A stretch of 64,000 bases of DNA from Halobellus sp. Atlit-31R (GCA_003665935.1 QPLR01000002.1:1-64000); one strand, 5' to 3'. Numbered from the stretch's first letter, positions 35,060 through 44,517 are shown. The notes: generated by a model from the sequence alone, not told the origin. Numbers and translations are program-made.

Positions 35060-36235
35060 ATGAATTGGTCTCAGCTCCTCCGCGCACTCGTCGTACTGTC
35101 CCTCCTGCTCGGTAGTTCGGGCGCTGCCGCGACGACCGTCACGGCGGCCAAGCCGGCCGTCCAGATGTCCGCCGTCACGGTGAGCCCCGAAGATCCGAAC
35201 ACGGGCGAAACAGTCACCATCGAGGCGACGATCTCGAACCTCCAGAACAGCCCGTCGACCGTCGACGTGCGGGACGTTTACGTCCGCGTGCCGGGGACCA
35301 CAAGAGAGTACGCCCGCGTCGAGGATCTCGGCTCGATCGCGCCGGGCGGGTCGCTCACGGTCCCCGTCGTGACGAGCTTCGAGAACCCGGGGCAGAAACG
35401 GCTGACGCTCAAGGTCGTCGTCCAAGACGACGCCGGCGACTACCACTCCTACACGTATCCGGTGTACGTCGAGGTCACTGAGCCGACGGTCCGAGCGGAC
35501 CTGTCGGCCGGTGTGCCAGAGAGCGGATCGGGAACCGAGGTCACGCTGACGAACTTCGGGAACACGAACCTAACCGACGTCGAGATCACGGCAACAGCAG
35601 ACGGTGCGATCGTCGAGCGCAACTTCCTGTTCGACGTCGACCCCGGAACGACCCAGTCGTCGGTCTTCGACACCGAGGATCTCGACACCGAGACGGTCAG
35701 GTTCACCGCGACGTACACGGCCGCTGGGAGTTCCCACGCGACGACGCTCGACGTCGATCTGGAGGACCAGTCGCCAGTCAAAGGAGAGATCCGACTCACC
35801 GCCGTCGAAGTCACCCGTTCGGGCACGGGCGTCACCATTCAGGGAGACGCTGCGAACCTCGGGAGCACGGACACCCAGTCGGTGTTGGTGCGAATCCCTC
35901 GCGGAGACGACGTCCGGCCGGCACCCCCGTCCGGAGAGTACTTCATCGGCGCGATCGAGGGCAGCGAGTTCGCCACGTTCGAGCTGACGGCGCAGGTGGA
36001 GTCGGGTGTCACCGCAGTCCCCGTCGAGATCTCGTACATCGTCGACAACGAGCGCATCACGACCATCCAAGAGGTAGGGCTCGACGCCGCGGCCGTTACC
36101 GAGACCGACGATCAGGCTGCGAACGACGGGCGAGGACCGCCAGGTAGCACTACCGGGCTGCCACTGACCGCGATCGGCGTCGGCATCGCCGTGCTCGCGG
36201 CCGTCGGGTTCGGCATCTACCGCTGGCGACGATGA
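35060..36235 (+). CDS. Secreted/anchored CARDB-like protein of an ABC operon
   Basis: 391 residues. A signal peptide (residues 1-28, LLRALVVLSLLLGSSGAAAT) leads to three tandem immunoglobulin-like domains (about 35-145, 150-240, 245-345) of the COG1361/CARDB type (GETVTIEATISNLQNSPSTV, SGTEVTLTNFGNTNLTDVEI, GTGVTIQGDAANLGSTDTQ). A C-terminal helix (TAIGVGIAVLAAVGFGIY) with RWRR anchors it in the membrane facing outwards. The stop overlaps the ATG of the ABC ATPase by four bases, so it is the extracellular component of that MacB-like system. Cargo not known. Confidence 0.85.
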   Translation: MNWSQLLRALVVLSLLLGSSGAAATTVTAAKPAVQMSAVTVSPEDPNTGETVTIEATISNLQNSPSTVDVRDVYVRVPGTTREYARVEDLGSIAPGGSLTVPVVTSFENPGQKRLTLKVVVQDDAGDYHSYTYPVYVEVTEPTVRADLSAGVPESGSGTEVTLTNFGNTNLTDVEITATADGAIVERNFLFDVDPGTTQSSVFDTEDLDTETVRFTATYTAAGSSHATTLDVDLEDQSPVKGEIRLTAVEVTRSGTGVTIQGDAANLGSTDTQSVLVRIPRGDDVRPAPPSGEYFIGAIEGSEFATFELTAQVESGVTAVPVEISYIVDNERITTIQEVGLDAAAVTETDDQAANDGRGPPGSTTGLPLTAIGVGIAVLAAVGFGIYRWRR

Positions 36236-36897
36236 GCGTCATCGAACTCGAGGGCGTCGTCAAGCGTTACCGGAGCGGCGAGGAGACGATCGAGGCGCTG
36301 AAAGGCGTCGACTTCCACGCCGACCGCGGTGAGATGGTGACGGTGATCGGGCCGTCGGGGTCAGGGAAGAGCACGATGCTCAATATGATCGGTCTGCTGG
36401 ACACGCCGACAGAGGGGACGGTCCGACTCGACGGTCGCGACGTCACCGACTTCACCGAGGACGAGCTCACCGAGGAGCGGCGGTCGACGATCGGGTTCGT
36501 CTTCCAGGCGTTTCACCTGCTGCCGATGCTCACGGCGACGGAGAACGTCGAACTCCCGTCGATGTGGGACACGAAGCACGACCGGCGCGACCGGGCGGTC
36601 GACCTCCTCGAACGGGTCGGCCTCGGCGACCGGCTCGGTCACACGCCGAGTCAGCTCTCGGGCGGACAGAAGCAACGCGTCGCGATCGCCCGAGCGCTGA
36701 TCAACGAACCCGAGATCCTGCTCGCCGACGAGCCGACCGGGAACTTAGATCAGGACACTGGGCGCACGATCCTCGAGGAGCTGACGCGGCTCAAAGAGGA
36801 AGAGAACATCGCAATCGTCGCCGTGACGCACGACGAGCAGTTCGTCGAGTACACCGACCGCGTCGTCCGCCTCGTCGACGGGGTGGTCCAGTCGTGA
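36232..36897 (+). CDS. ABC transporter ATP-binding protein (MacB/LolD-like)
   Basis: 221 residues. Walker A GPSGSGKS at 40-47, Q-loop [10 protein letters not shown], signature [15 protein letters not shown] and Walker [13 protein letters not shown] are intact. The sequence [20 protein letters not shown] is typical of the LolD/MacB/FtsE group, which drives mechanotransmission rather than ordinary import. It works with the permease that starts at the overlapping GTGA and with the secreted protein upstream. Confidence 0.95.
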   Translation: MSVIELEGVVKRYRSGEETIEALKGVDFHADRGEMVTVIGPSGSGKSTMLNMIGLLDTPTEGTVRLDGRDVTDFTEDELTEERRSTIGFVFQAFHLLPMLTATENVELPSMWDTKHDRRDRAVDLLERVGLGDRLGHTPSQLSGGQKQRVAIARALINEPEILLADEPTGNLDQDTGRTILEELTRLKEEENIAIVAVTHDEQFVEYTDRVVRLVDGVVQS

Positions 36898-38039
36898 GCA
36901 TCACCGACGCGCTGTGGCGCTTCCCGAGCGTCCAGATGGCGTGGCGGAATCTCGGTCGCAACCGGATCCGCACGGCGCTGGCGACGCTCGGGATCGTCAT
37001 CGGGGTCGTCGCCATCGCCTCCCTCGGCATCGCCGGCGTCGCACTCCAACAGCAGGCGACCGCGAACCTCGGCGGTCTCGCGGACGAGGTGACGGTCAGG
37101 GCCGGCGAGGACAGCACTACCGACGGAGTGACCGACGACCAAGTCGACGAGATCCGGAGCCTCGCCGGCGACGCCGCGGTCGTCCCGAAGAAGTCGAACC
37201 GCACGACGCTGACCTCGCGCGACGGTCAGGAGATCCGCGTCAGCGTGACGGCGCTGACCGAGGCGAGCGCGCTCTACGAGGTGTCGGCCGGCGACGCGCC
37301 CGAGCGGCTCCAGTCGGGGGCGTTGCTCACCAACAGCACGGCGCGGGAACTCGGCCTCGAACTCGGTGACCCCGTGGAGTACGACGGGCGGCTCTACCGG
37401 ATCCGTGGGCTCGTCGAGTCTCAGACGGGGTTCGGCGGCGGTGGCTCCGAGCTCGTGATACCGCTGTCGGCGCTCGCAGAGCAGGACCACTACGACTCGG
37501 TGACGATCATCGCGGCCGACGGCCGGGAGGCCCAGCGGATCGTCGACGTCCTCGACGCGCGGTTCAACGAGGGCGACGAGGAGATCCTGAGCGTCACCAG
37601 TTTCGCCAGCGTCCAGGAGAACATCGACGCGTTCCTGAACACGCTCAACCTCGCACTGATCGGCATCGGGTCGATCTCGCTGGTCGTCGCGAGCGTCGCC
37701 ATTCTGAACGTGATGCTGATGAGCACGATCGAGCGACGCGGCGAGATCGGCGTCCTCAGGGCAGTCGGGATCCGGCGCGGCGAGGTGCTGCGGATGATCC
37801 TCGCCGAGGCGGCGTTTCTCGGCGTGATCGGCGGGCTCGTCGGGGCTCTCGCCTCGCTCGCGATCGGGCTGGCGGTGTTCGAGGTGCTGGCCGACGACGC
37901 GATGCTCGTCTTCGGCTGGGAGAGCGTCCGGTATCTGCTGGCCGGCTTCGGCTTCGCCGTCTTCGCGAGCGTCCTGAGCGGGCTCTACCCGGCGTGGAAG
38001 GCGGCCAACGATCCGCCAGTCGAGGCGCTTCGCGGGTGA
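36894..38039 (+). CDS. ABC transporter permease (MacB/FtsX family)
   Basis: 381 residues starting with GTG at 36894, overlapping the ATPase stop by four bases. An N-terminal helix (TALATLGIVIGVVAIASLGI) is followed by a large extracellular domain (about residues 45-245, MacB_PCD type) and three C-terminal helices with the FtsX-domain segment AILNVMLMSTIERRGEIGVL. Topology equals MacB. Together with the two preceding genes it forms a three-gene exporter or mechanotransmission system at the cell surface. Confidence 0.93.
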   Translation: MSITDALWRFPSVQMAWRNLGRNRIRTALATLGIVIGVVAIASLGIAGVALQQQATANLGGLADEVTVRAGEDSTTDGVTDDQVDEIRSLAGDAAVVPKKSNRTTLTSRDGQEIRVSVTALTEASALYEVSAGDAPERLQSGALLTNSTARELGLELGDPVEYDGRLYRIRGLVESQTGFGGGGSELVIPLSALAEQDHYDSVTIIAADGREAQRIVDVLDARFNEGDEEILSVTSFASVQENIDAFLNTLNLALIGIGSISLVVASVAILNVMLMSTIERRGEIGVLRAVGIRRGEVLRMILAEAAFLGVIGGLVGALASLAIGLAVFEVLADDAMLVFGWESVRYLLAGFGFAVFASVLSGLYPAWKAANDPPVEALRG

Positions 38040-38108
38040 CCGGCCACGGACGATTGCCCCCGAACCGTCGCGCTTTTGCCCGCGGATCGGGTATCTGAGA
38101 CCGACTGA

Positions 38109-39362
38109 ATGGCCCGATACCACATCGAGACGTACGGCTGTACCTCCAACCGCGGCGAGAGCCGGCAGATCGAAAGCGCGCTCCGCGACGCCGGCCACTA
38201 CCCCGTCGACGGCCCGGAGGCAGCCGACGTCGCTATTATGAACACCTGTACGGTGGTCGAGAAGACGGAGCGCAATATGCTCCGTCGGGCCAAAGAGCTG
38301 GAGGCGGAGACGGCGGATCTCATCATCACCGGCTGTATGGCGCTCGCACAGGGCGATGAGTTCCGCGAGGAGGACGTCGACGCTCAGATCCTCCACTGGG
38401 ACGACGTGCCGACTGCGGTCACGAACGGCGAGTGCCCGACGCCCGGTCCGGGGACCGAGCCGGTGCTGGACGGCGTCGTCGGTATTCTCCCGATCGCCCG
38501 CGGCTGCCTGTCGAACTGCTCGTACTGCATCACGAAGTTCGCGACCGGGCGCGTCGACTCACCGCCCGTCGAGGAGAACGTCGAGAAGGCCCGCGCGTTG
38601 GTCCACGCCGGCGCGAAGGAGCTCCGGATCACCGGCCAGGACACCGGCGTCTACGGCTGGGACGAGGGCGAGCGCAAGCTCCCGGAGCTGCTCGATCGCA
38701 TCTGCACGGAGATCGACGGCGAGTTCAGAGTTCGGCTGGGGATGGCCAACCCCGGCGGCGTCCACGGCATCCGCGAGGAGTTGGTCGACGTGTTCGCGCG
38801 ACACGACGAGCTGTACAACTTCATCCACCTGCCCGTCCAGTCCGGTTCGGACTCCGTCCTCGAAGAGATGCGGCGGCAGCACCGCGTCGAGAAGTTCACC
38901 GAGATCGTCGAGACCTTCGACCGGGAACTGGACTACTGGACGCTCTCGACGGACTTCATCGTCGGCTTCCCGACCGAGACCGAGGCCGACCACGCCCAGA
39001 GTATGGCGCTATTTCGGGAGATCCGCCCGGAGAAGGTCAACGTCACCCGGTTCTCGAAGCGCCCCGGCACCGACGCCGCCGACCTGAAGGGGCTCGGCGG
39101 GACGGTGAAGAAAGAGCGCTCGAAGGAGATGTCCGAGCTCAAGAGAGACATCGTCGCCGAGGCCTACGAGTCGATGATCGGCGAGACCCACCGAGTGATG
39201 GCCGTCCGCGAGGGGACCGGCGACTCGATGAAGTGCCGGGACGAGGCGTACCGACAGATCATCGTGCAGAACGCCACCGAGCACGGGATCGCCCCCGGCG
39301 ACTTCCTCGACGTCGAGGTGACGAGCCACCAGACGGTCTACGCCTTCGGCAACCCCGTTTAA
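38109..39362 (+). CDS. tRNA t6A37 methylthiotransferase (e-MtaB type)
   Basis: 417 residues. A radical-SAM enzyme that converts t6A37 into ms2t6A. The N-terminal MTTase domain holds three cluster cysteines (Cys11, Cys47, Cys76), the radical-SAM triad is CLSNCSYC (Cys133, Cys137, Cys140), and a TRAM domain lies at the C-terminus (about 355-415). The start MARYHIETYGCTSNRGESRQ is typical of the archaeal/eukaryotic CDKAL1-like branch. It overlaps the convergent CDF gene by four bases. It acts downstream of TsaC (3043), which starts t6A synthesis. Confidence 0.95.
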   Translation: MARYHIETYGCTSNRGESRQIESALRDAGHYPVDGPEAADVAIMNTCTVVEKTERNMLRRAKELEAETADLIITGCMALAQGDEFREEDVDAQILHWDDVPTAVTNGECPTPGPGTEPVLDGVVGILPIARGCLSNCSYCITKFATGRVDSPPVEENVEKARALVHAGAKELRITGQDTGVYGWDEGERKLPELLDRICTEIDGEFRVRLGMANPGGVHGIREELVDVFARHDELYNFIHLPVQSGSDSVLEEMRRQHRVEKFTEIVETFDRELDYWTLSTDFIVGFPTETEADHAQSMALFREIRPEKVNVTRFSKRPGTDAADLKGLGGTVKKERSKEMSELKRDIVAEAYESMIGETHRVMAVREGTGDSMKCRDEAYRQIIVQNATEHGIAPGDFLDVEVTSHQTVYAFGNPV

Positions 39363-40339
39363 TCGCTCTCGTCCGGCCCGGGTCGTCCATCCTCTCCGCT
39401 CGCACTCGCACCCACGCCCGCGTCTCCCTCCACCAACCGGTCGATCTCCGCGTCCTGCTTCCACTCGCCGAGTTCCTTCGGGTCGACGTGGACGAACACG
39501 TCGTCGATCTCGGGCATCGCGCGGACGGAGTCGACGACGGCGGACTCGATCTCGTGGGCCTCGAACAGCGTCATATCGCCCTCGACTTCGATGTGGAGAC
39601 TCACGTCGACCTCGGGGCCGACGTAGTGGGCGACGACGTCGTGTGCCCCCCGCACGTCGGGATGTGCGAGCGCGCGTTCGAGGATCTCCCACCGGAGTTC
39701 CTCCGGCGGTGCGGCCCCGACGAGGTAGTTCACGTTGTCGCGGACGATCTCGTAGCCCGTATAGAAGATCCCGATGGAGACGACGCCCGCGGCGATCGGA
39801 TCGAGGATCGGAACTCCGAACGACGCCCCGAGGACGCCGACGAGCGCCGCGCCCGCGGTGAGGATGTCGTTGCGGTTGTCGAGCGCCGCGGCGACGAGCG
39901 CCGGCGAGTGACGTCGCTCGCCGATGCGGAGACAGTACCGGTAGAGCCCGTACTTCGCGGCGGCGGTGCCGACGAGCACGACGACCGCCGCCGCCCCCGC
40001 GTCGACGCCGTACGTCCCGTTCAGTACCGAGGTGGTCGCGTTCCAGAGAACGGCCGCGCCAGCCGCGAACACGCCCACAGCCACGAACAGCGAGACGAAC
40101 GGCTCGATGCGTTCGTGGCCGTGGGGGTGCTCGAAGTCCGGCGGCTGCGTCGTCAGGTAGAGGCCGCCGAGGATGACGGCGCTGTAGACGCTGTCTGCGA
40201 TGCTGTTGACCGCTTCGGAGCCGACTGCTAGGCTCCCGGTGAGCCACCAGACGCTCCCTTTCGCGAGGGCGAGACCGAGGTTGACTGCGAGTACGATCGC
40301 CCCGACGCGGCGGACGACCCGACTCCGGTCGTCGCTCAT
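39359..40339 (-). CDS. Cation diffusion facilitator family transporter
   Basis: 326 residues. Six membrane helices cover about residues 12-215 and a cytoplasmic ferredoxin-like domain follows (LAHPDVRGAHDVVAHYVGPE). The motifs VGSEAVNSIADSVYSAVI and DNRNDILTAGAALVG contain the Asp/Asn metal-site residues of helices 2 and 5; the first site deviates from the classic HSxxD. The loop PPDFEHPHGHERIEPFVSLF is the standard CDF turn. Exports divalent metals such as zinc, cobalt or manganese by proton antiport; specificity is unclear. Confidence 0.92.
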   Translation of the reverse strand: MSDDRSRVVRRVGAIVLAVNLGLALAKGSVWWLTGSLAVGSEAVNSIADSVYSAVILGGLYLTTQPPDFEHPHGHERIEPFVSLFVAVGVFAAGAAVLWNATTSVLNGTYGVDAGAAAVVVLVGTAAAKYGLYRYCLRIGERRHSPALVAAALDNRNDILTAGAALVGVLGASFGVPILDPIAAGVVSIGIFYTGYEIVRDNVNYLVGAAPPEELRWEILERALAHPDVRGAHDVVAHYVGPEVDVSLHIEVEGDMTLFEAHEIESAVVDSVRAMPEIDDVFVHVDPKELGEWKQDAEIDRLVEGDAGVGASASGEDGRPGPDESD

Positions 40340-40363
40340 CGTCGATACCTACCGCTCGGGCGG

Positions 40364-40984
40364 CTAAGGCGCTTCGGTCGACGCCTCGAAGTCGAGGGCG
40401 ACCGCTCGCGTCGGTTCCGGCTCTTCGACGTGGCCGGTGCCCGTTGCGCGCTCGGACTCGGGCGCGGGTTCGGTCGCCGCCGACAGCGACGCGAAGGCCT
40501 CGTGGAGGCGGTCGTAGGTGTCTTCGAGCGCCTCGACGATCACCTTCGTGTCCCCGATCACGGGCATGAAGTTCGTGTCGCCGCCCCACCGCGGCACGAG
40601 ATGGGTGTGGACGTGGTCGGCGATCGACCCGCCGGCCGCCTGCCCGCCGAGATTCTCGCCCGCGTTCACCCCGTCGGGGTGGAATGCGGCCTCCAGTGCG
40701 TCGATGGCGGCGACCTTCGTCCGGGCGTGATCGAGCAGTTCCGCGTCGGTCAGATCGCCCCACTCGCCGGTGTGGCGGTACGGGATGATCATCAGGTGCC
40801 CGGGGTTGTACGGGTAGTTGTTCAGGATCACGAAGGTGTGCTCGCTGCGCGCGACGATCCGGCTCTCGCGGTCGGCGTCGCGCTCGGGGAGGACACAGAA
40901 CGGACAGCCGTCGACGTCCCCGTTGCCGTTTCGTTCGACCCACTCGATCCGCCAGGGGGCGAACACCTGTTCGACGTCGCTCAC
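40364..40984 (-). CDS. HIT family nucleotide-binding hydrolase
   Basis: 206 residues from GTG 40984. The HIT motif HVHTHLVPRW is near residue 125; an N-terminal zinc motif CPFCVLPERD and the segment ILNNYPYNPGHLMIIPYRHT are typical of Ap4A-hydrolase or Fhit-like proteins. The enzyme likely cleaves dinucleoside polyphosphates or adenylated compounds. The C-terminal 40 residues are an acidic, Pro/Glu-rich extension. The start overlaps the stop of the methionine aminopeptidase gene by four bases (GTGA), so the two are one transcript. Confidence 0.9.
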   Translation of the reverse strand: MSDVEQVFAPWRIEWVERNGNGDVDGCPFCVLPERDADRESRIVARSEHTFVILNNYPYNPGHLMIIPYRHTGEWGDLTDAELLDHARTKVAAIDALEAAFHPDGVNAGENLGGQAAGGSIADHVHTHLVPRWGGDTNFMPVIGDTKVIVEALEDTYDRLHEAFASLSAATEPAPESERATGTGHVEEPEPTRAVALDFEASTEAP

Positions 40985-41871
40985 GCCGTCAGGTTCTCGT
41001 AGCCGTCCTCGGTGATGACGACGGTGTGTTCGGCCTGGCTGACGAGTTCGCCGTCGTCTTCCTTCAGGACGGGGTAGCCGTGGAGGACGCCCTGCTGTTC
41101 GAGCCGCGTGATGGCCATCTCCGCGCGCGGTTCGTCCAGCCAGCGGGCGGCGAAGGGCAGCGTCCGGTACTCCTCTTTGACCTGTTCGAGCACCTTCCGC
41201 GCCGAGCGGTTCCGCACCGAGCGGTCGCGTTCGAGGCTGTAGATCTCCTCTTTCGCGCCCTCGGTGACCTTCCCGCGTCCGGTCGTCGCGAACGGCTCGA
41301 TGGCGACGACGTCGCCAACCTCGAGTTCGACGCCGCGGTCGGTGCCCCGGTTCGGGATCGTCGGGTTCGTGTGGGCGTCCCACTGTGCGACGCCGTGTCC
41401 CGAGAGGTTCAGCACCGGCGTGAAGCCGTAGCCGCGGATCACGTCCTCGATCTCGCCGCCGACGACGCCAGTCTCGACGCCCGGTCCGACGGCGTCGAGC
41501 GCGGCGTCGAGCGCCTCTTCGGCCGCCTCGACGAGCTCGGGGTTCCCGGAGAGGTCGACGGTCACCGCGGAATCGGCGATGTAGCCGTCGACGTGGACGC
41601 CGCAGTCCAGACAGACCATTCCGTCGTCGAACTCGGTCTCGTCGTCGCGACCGGGAGTGGCGTGTGAGGCCTCCTCGTCGATGCTGATGTTCGCCGGAAA
41701 CGCGCAGCCGTCGGCGAGTTCGTTGATCCGCGCCTCGGCGAACTCGGCGACTTCCAGGTGGGTGACGCCCGGTTCGACCTTCGCCGCGGCCTCGTCGAGG
41801 ACCTGCCGGAGCACCGATCCGGCCTCCCTGTGCTTCGCCAACGTCTCCTCGTCGAGAGGTCCGTCGCTCAT
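40981..41871 (-). CDS. map: Methionine aminopeptidase, type II
   Basis: 296 residues. Removes the initiator methionine. The metal-binding residues lie in CLDCGVHVDGYIADSAVTVDL, SGHGVAQWDAHTNP, EPFATTGRGKVT and the C-terminal VVITEDGYENLTA, the pattern of archaeal/eukaryotic MetAP2-like enzymes without the eukaryotic N-terminal extension. The ATG at 41871 (MSDGPLDEETLAKHREAG) matches the family; a longer frame upstream would add a basic non-family stretch. Cotranscribed with the HIT gene. Confidence 0.95.
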   Translation of the reverse strand: MSDGPLDEETLAKHREAGSVLRQVLDEAAAKVEPGVTHLEVAEFAEARINELADGCAFPANISIDEEASHATPGRDDETEFDDGMVCLDCGVHVDGYIADSAVTVDLSGNPELVEAAEEALDAALDAVGPGVETGVVGGEIEDVIRGYGFTPVLNLSGHGVAQWDAHTNPTIPNRGTDRGVELEVGDVVAIEPFATTGRGKVTEGAKEEIYSLERDRSVRNRSARKVLEQVKEEYRTLPFAARWLDEPRAEMAITRLEQQGVLHGYPVLKEDDGELVSQAEHTVVITEDGYENLTA

Positions 41872-42052
41872 ACTCGGACAGTCGACCGAGCGTCTCAAAG
41901 AGGTTCCGGACGCGTCTGCCCGGCGCTGGTCGGGGCTTCGCCCGCCGAGGCGACCCGACGCCGTTCCCCGGAGCCACCAGCGTGACTATATACCCCACAC
42001 CGAGGATACTAGCAACCGTTTACAAACACCGGTCCGTCAGGCGACACATACG

Positions 42053-42748
42053 ATGACCGAGCCACAGTTCGCCGCGGCCGTCGACCACGACCACATAGAC
42101 GTCAGCGAGTGGGACGACGTCTACGTCGTCGGCGACGTCCACGGCTGCCGAGCGGACCTGGAACGACTTCTGACGAAACTCGACGTGACAGACGACGACC
42201 TCGTCGCCTTCGTCGGTGACCTCGTCCGGAAAGGCCCCGACAGCAAGGGCGTCGTCGATCTCGTTCGCGAGTCGGAGAATATGGTGACCGTCCGCGGCAA
42301 CAACGAGGAGAAGCTCCTCCGCGGGTCGAAGTCGCTGTCGTCGCTCACGGACGCGGATCTCGACTGGCTCGCCGACCGGCCGGTCGCGCTCTCGTGGGAG
42401 GACACCCTCATCGTCCACGGCGGCATCGACCCCCGCAAGTCGCTCGCCGACCACGACGTCGACGACCTCCAGAACTTCCGCTCGATGTCGTCGGGCTACG
42501 AGCGTCCCTTCTGGTGGGAGGTCTACGAGGGTCCCGATCGCGTCTTCTTCGGTCACACGCCGCTGGCCGCGCCGGTCGTCCGCGAGCACGCCGTCGGCCT
42601 CGACACCGGCTGCGTCTACGGGAACGAGCTCACCGCCTACGACTGGCGCAACGACGAGTTCGTGACCGTCAGCCCCGAGGAGACGGTCCAGTCCCGCAAG
42701 GAGTCGAAGTGGGTCCGTCCCGAGCAGCCGACGATCGCTGCCGACTGA
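42053..42748 (+). CDS. Calcineurin-like metallophosphoesterase
   Basis: 231 residues. The five blocks of the Ser/Thr-phosphatase/Ap4A-hydrolase group are GDVHGC, GDLVRKGPDS, RGNNEEK, VHGGIDP and GHTPLA, giving the two-metal active site. Homologues include bacterial PrpA/ApaH and archaeal PP1-like enzymes; it may dephosphorylate proteins or split diadenosine tetraphosphate. The ATG at 42053 precedes MTEPQFAAAVDHDHIDVSEW; the frame is open upstream but nothing there is family-like. Confidence 0.9.
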   Translation: MTEPQFAAAVDHDHIDVSEWDDVYVVGDVHGCRADLERLLTKLDVTDDDLVAFVGDLVRKGPDSKGVVDLVRESENMVTVRGNNEEKLLRGSKSLSSLTDADLDWLADRPVALSWEDTLIVHGGIDPRKSLADHDVDDLQNFRSMSSGYERPFWWEVYEGPDRVFFGHTPLAAPVVREHAVGLDTGCVYGNELTAYDWRNDEFVTVSPEETVQSRKESKWVRPEQPTIAAD

Positions 42749-42778
42749 GGTCCCGTCCGCCTCTCTTCGGCCGCTCGT

Positions 42779-43438
42779 TCACTCCGTGACGTCGTCTACG
42801 AGCGCACGGAGGTACTCGATCTCTTCCTCGAAGATCCCGTGACCGCGGCCCTCGTAGCGATCGAAGCGCACGTCCGCGCCGAGACGCTCGTACACGCCGA
42901 CGGTCTCTTCGGCGCGCGACATCGGGATATGGGGATCGTCGTCGCTGACGCCGAGGAAGAACGGCATCTCGTCGACGTCGCCCGCGTGATCGAAGTCGGT
43001 CCCGTCCTCGCCGATCAGTCCGCCCGACAGTAGCACTACGCCACCGTAGCGCCGCGGCGTCCGCGCGACGAACTCCGAGACGAGACACGCGCCCTGCGAG
43101 AATCCCACGAGTGTCACCTTCTCCGCGGGGAGCCCGCCCGAACGGGCCGCGGCGAGGGCGCGTCCGAGGTGCGACAGCGCCGAGTCGAGATACGGCTGAT
43201 TCTGCTCGATCGGCGCGACGAAGCGGTTCGGATACCAGGTGCCGCGCCGGGCCTGCGGCGCGACGTAGCGGACGCCATCGCGGTGGAACTCCCGAGCGAA
43301 CTGCAGCATCCCGTCGGCCCGCGCGCCGCGGCCGTGAACGAGTACGACCGCGGCAGTCGCCTCCTCCGACGACGCACCGGCGGTTCGAATCGGCTGGCCA
43401 GCGTGCGGGTCGTCCGGGTCGGCGCCCCGGTCGCTCAT
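42779..43438 (-). CDS. Alpha/beta hydrolase (carboxylesterase/phospholipase, MhqD-like)
   Basis: 219 residues. The nucleophile elbow is GFSQGA, the catalytic Asp is in SDDDPHIPM and the His in GRGHGIFEE, giving a standard triad. N-terminal VVLVHGRGARADGMLQFAR forms the oxyanion region. It resembles the MhqD/YpfH group of predicted phospholipase/carboxylesterases found next to ring-cleaving dioxygenases. Its start overlaps the stop of the VOC dioxygenase gene by four bases, so both belong to one operon, probably under the divergent HxlR regulator. Confidence 0.9.
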   Translation of the reverse strand: MSDRGADPDDPHAGQPIRTAGASSEEATAAVVLVHGRGARADGMLQFAREFHRDGVRYVAPQARRGTWYPNRFVAPIEQNQPYLDSALSHLGRALAAARSGGLPAEKVTLVGFSQGACLVSEFVARTPRRYGGVVLLSGGLIGEDGTDFDHAGDVDEMPFFLGVSDDDPHIPMSRAEETVGVYERLGADVRFDRYEGRGHGIFEEEIEYLRALVDDVTE

Positions 43439-44517
43439 CGCTGCTCACCGCCGTCGGTGGTTGCACCCTCGGTTTCGCCGATCGCGTCGCTCCCAGTGCT
43501 CTCGCCGTTCCCAGCGTTCTCGCCGTTCCCAGCGTTCTCGCCGTTCCCAGCGTTCTCGTCGTCGAACGCGTCGGACGCGCCCACCTCGCCGAGCGGGGGG
43601 AGCGCGGCCTCGATCCGCTCGCGGTCCGTCTCCAGCCACGACGGCAGTTTGAGGTCAGAGCCGAGCGCCTCGACGGGCTCGTCGGCGGTGAACCCTGGGC
43701 CGTCGGTCGCGATCTCGAAGAGGATCCCGCCGGGTTCGCGGAAGTAGATCGAGCGGAAGTACTGCCGGTCTTTCTGCGGCGTCACGAACTGCCCGACGTC
43801 GGAGAGTCGATCGCGCCAGGCCAGCTGTTCGTCCTCGTCGGCGGCGCGGAACGCGACGTGGTGGACGGTCCCGACGCCCGGCCGCCCCCGCGGCGGTCCG
43901 CGGTGGAGGACGTCGACGACGGTCGCGCGGTCCCCCGTAGCGACGTAGCGAACGCGCGCGGCGCCGTCCTCGGACTCCGCCTCCGAACCGACGCGGTCGA
44001 GTCCGAGGACGTCGAGGACGTTCGCCGTCGCCTCCGGGTCGTCCGAGTGGAGGGTGACGCCGTAGAAGCCGCGGATCGCACGCGATTCGGGCACCGGCCC
44101 TTCCCTCCAGGGCTCGACCGGAGACGACGCCGCGACCAGTTCGAGCGGCTGGCCGTCGGGGTCCTCGAATGAGAGCACGTCCGCTCCGAATCGCGCTTCA
44201 CGGCCGTGAACGCGCGCGCCGCTGGCGGCGAGCCGTTCGGCCCAGTAGTCGAGGCTCCCTTCGGGGATGGCGAAGGCGGTTGCGACCGCCTGGCCGCGAC
44301 CTGGGCGACCGGCACGGGCCCCCTCGAAGGGGAAGAACGTGATTGTCGTGCCCGGTGCGCCCGTTTCGTTGCCGTAGTAGAGGTGATACGTCGCCGTGTC
44401 GTCGAAGTTGACCGTGCGCTTGACGAGTCGGAGTCCCAGGACCGTCGTGTAGAAGCGGCGGTTCGCCTCGGGGTCGCCCGCGACGGCCGTCACGTGGTGG
44501 ATGCCTGTGGTTTTCAT
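43435..44517 (-). CDS. VOC-family ring-cleaving dioxygenase (MhqA/MhqO-like)
   Basis: 360 residues with two vicinal-oxygen-chelate modules (about 1-125 and 145-290). MKTTGIHHVTAVAGDPEANR and GTVHHVAFRAADEDEQ begin the two modules with the metal His residues; VSFEDPDGQPLELVA-like and REPGGILFEIATD hold the Glu ligands. Relatives cleave hydroquinones or catechols. The C-terminal 30-45 residues are a low-complexity tail containing three copies of GENAGN. The gene is first in the operon with the hydrolase. Confidence 0.9.
   Translation of the reverse strand: MKTTGIHHVTAVAGDPEANRRFYTTVLGLRLVKRTVNFDDTATYHLYYGNETGAPGTTITFFPFEGARAGRPGRGQAVATAFAIPEGSLDYWAERLAASGARVHGREARFGADVLSFEDPDGQPLELVAASSPVEPWREGPVPESRAIRGFYGVTLHSDDPEATANVLDVLGLDRVGSEAESEDGAARVRYVATGDRATVVDVLHRGPPRGRPGVGTVHHVAFRAADEDEQLAWRDRLSDVGQFVTPQKDRQYFRSIYFREPGGILFEIATDGPGFTADEPVEALGSDLKLPSWLETDRERIEAALPPLGEVGASDAFDDENAGNGENAGNGENAGNGESTGSDAIGETEGATTDGGEQR
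43501..43554. repeat. 18-bp in-frame tandem repeat, 3 copies
   Basis: Three perfect copies of an 18-base unit within the 3' end of the dioxygenase gene, coding three Gly-Glu-Asn-Ala-Gly-Asn units. The unit is a multiple of three, so copy changes keep the frame and only vary tail length. Confidence 0.95.

Noticed and set aside
43501-43554. Short CRISPR-like array
   Set aside because: Three contiguous 18-base units without spacers inside a coding frame are a tandem repeat, not a CRISPR array.
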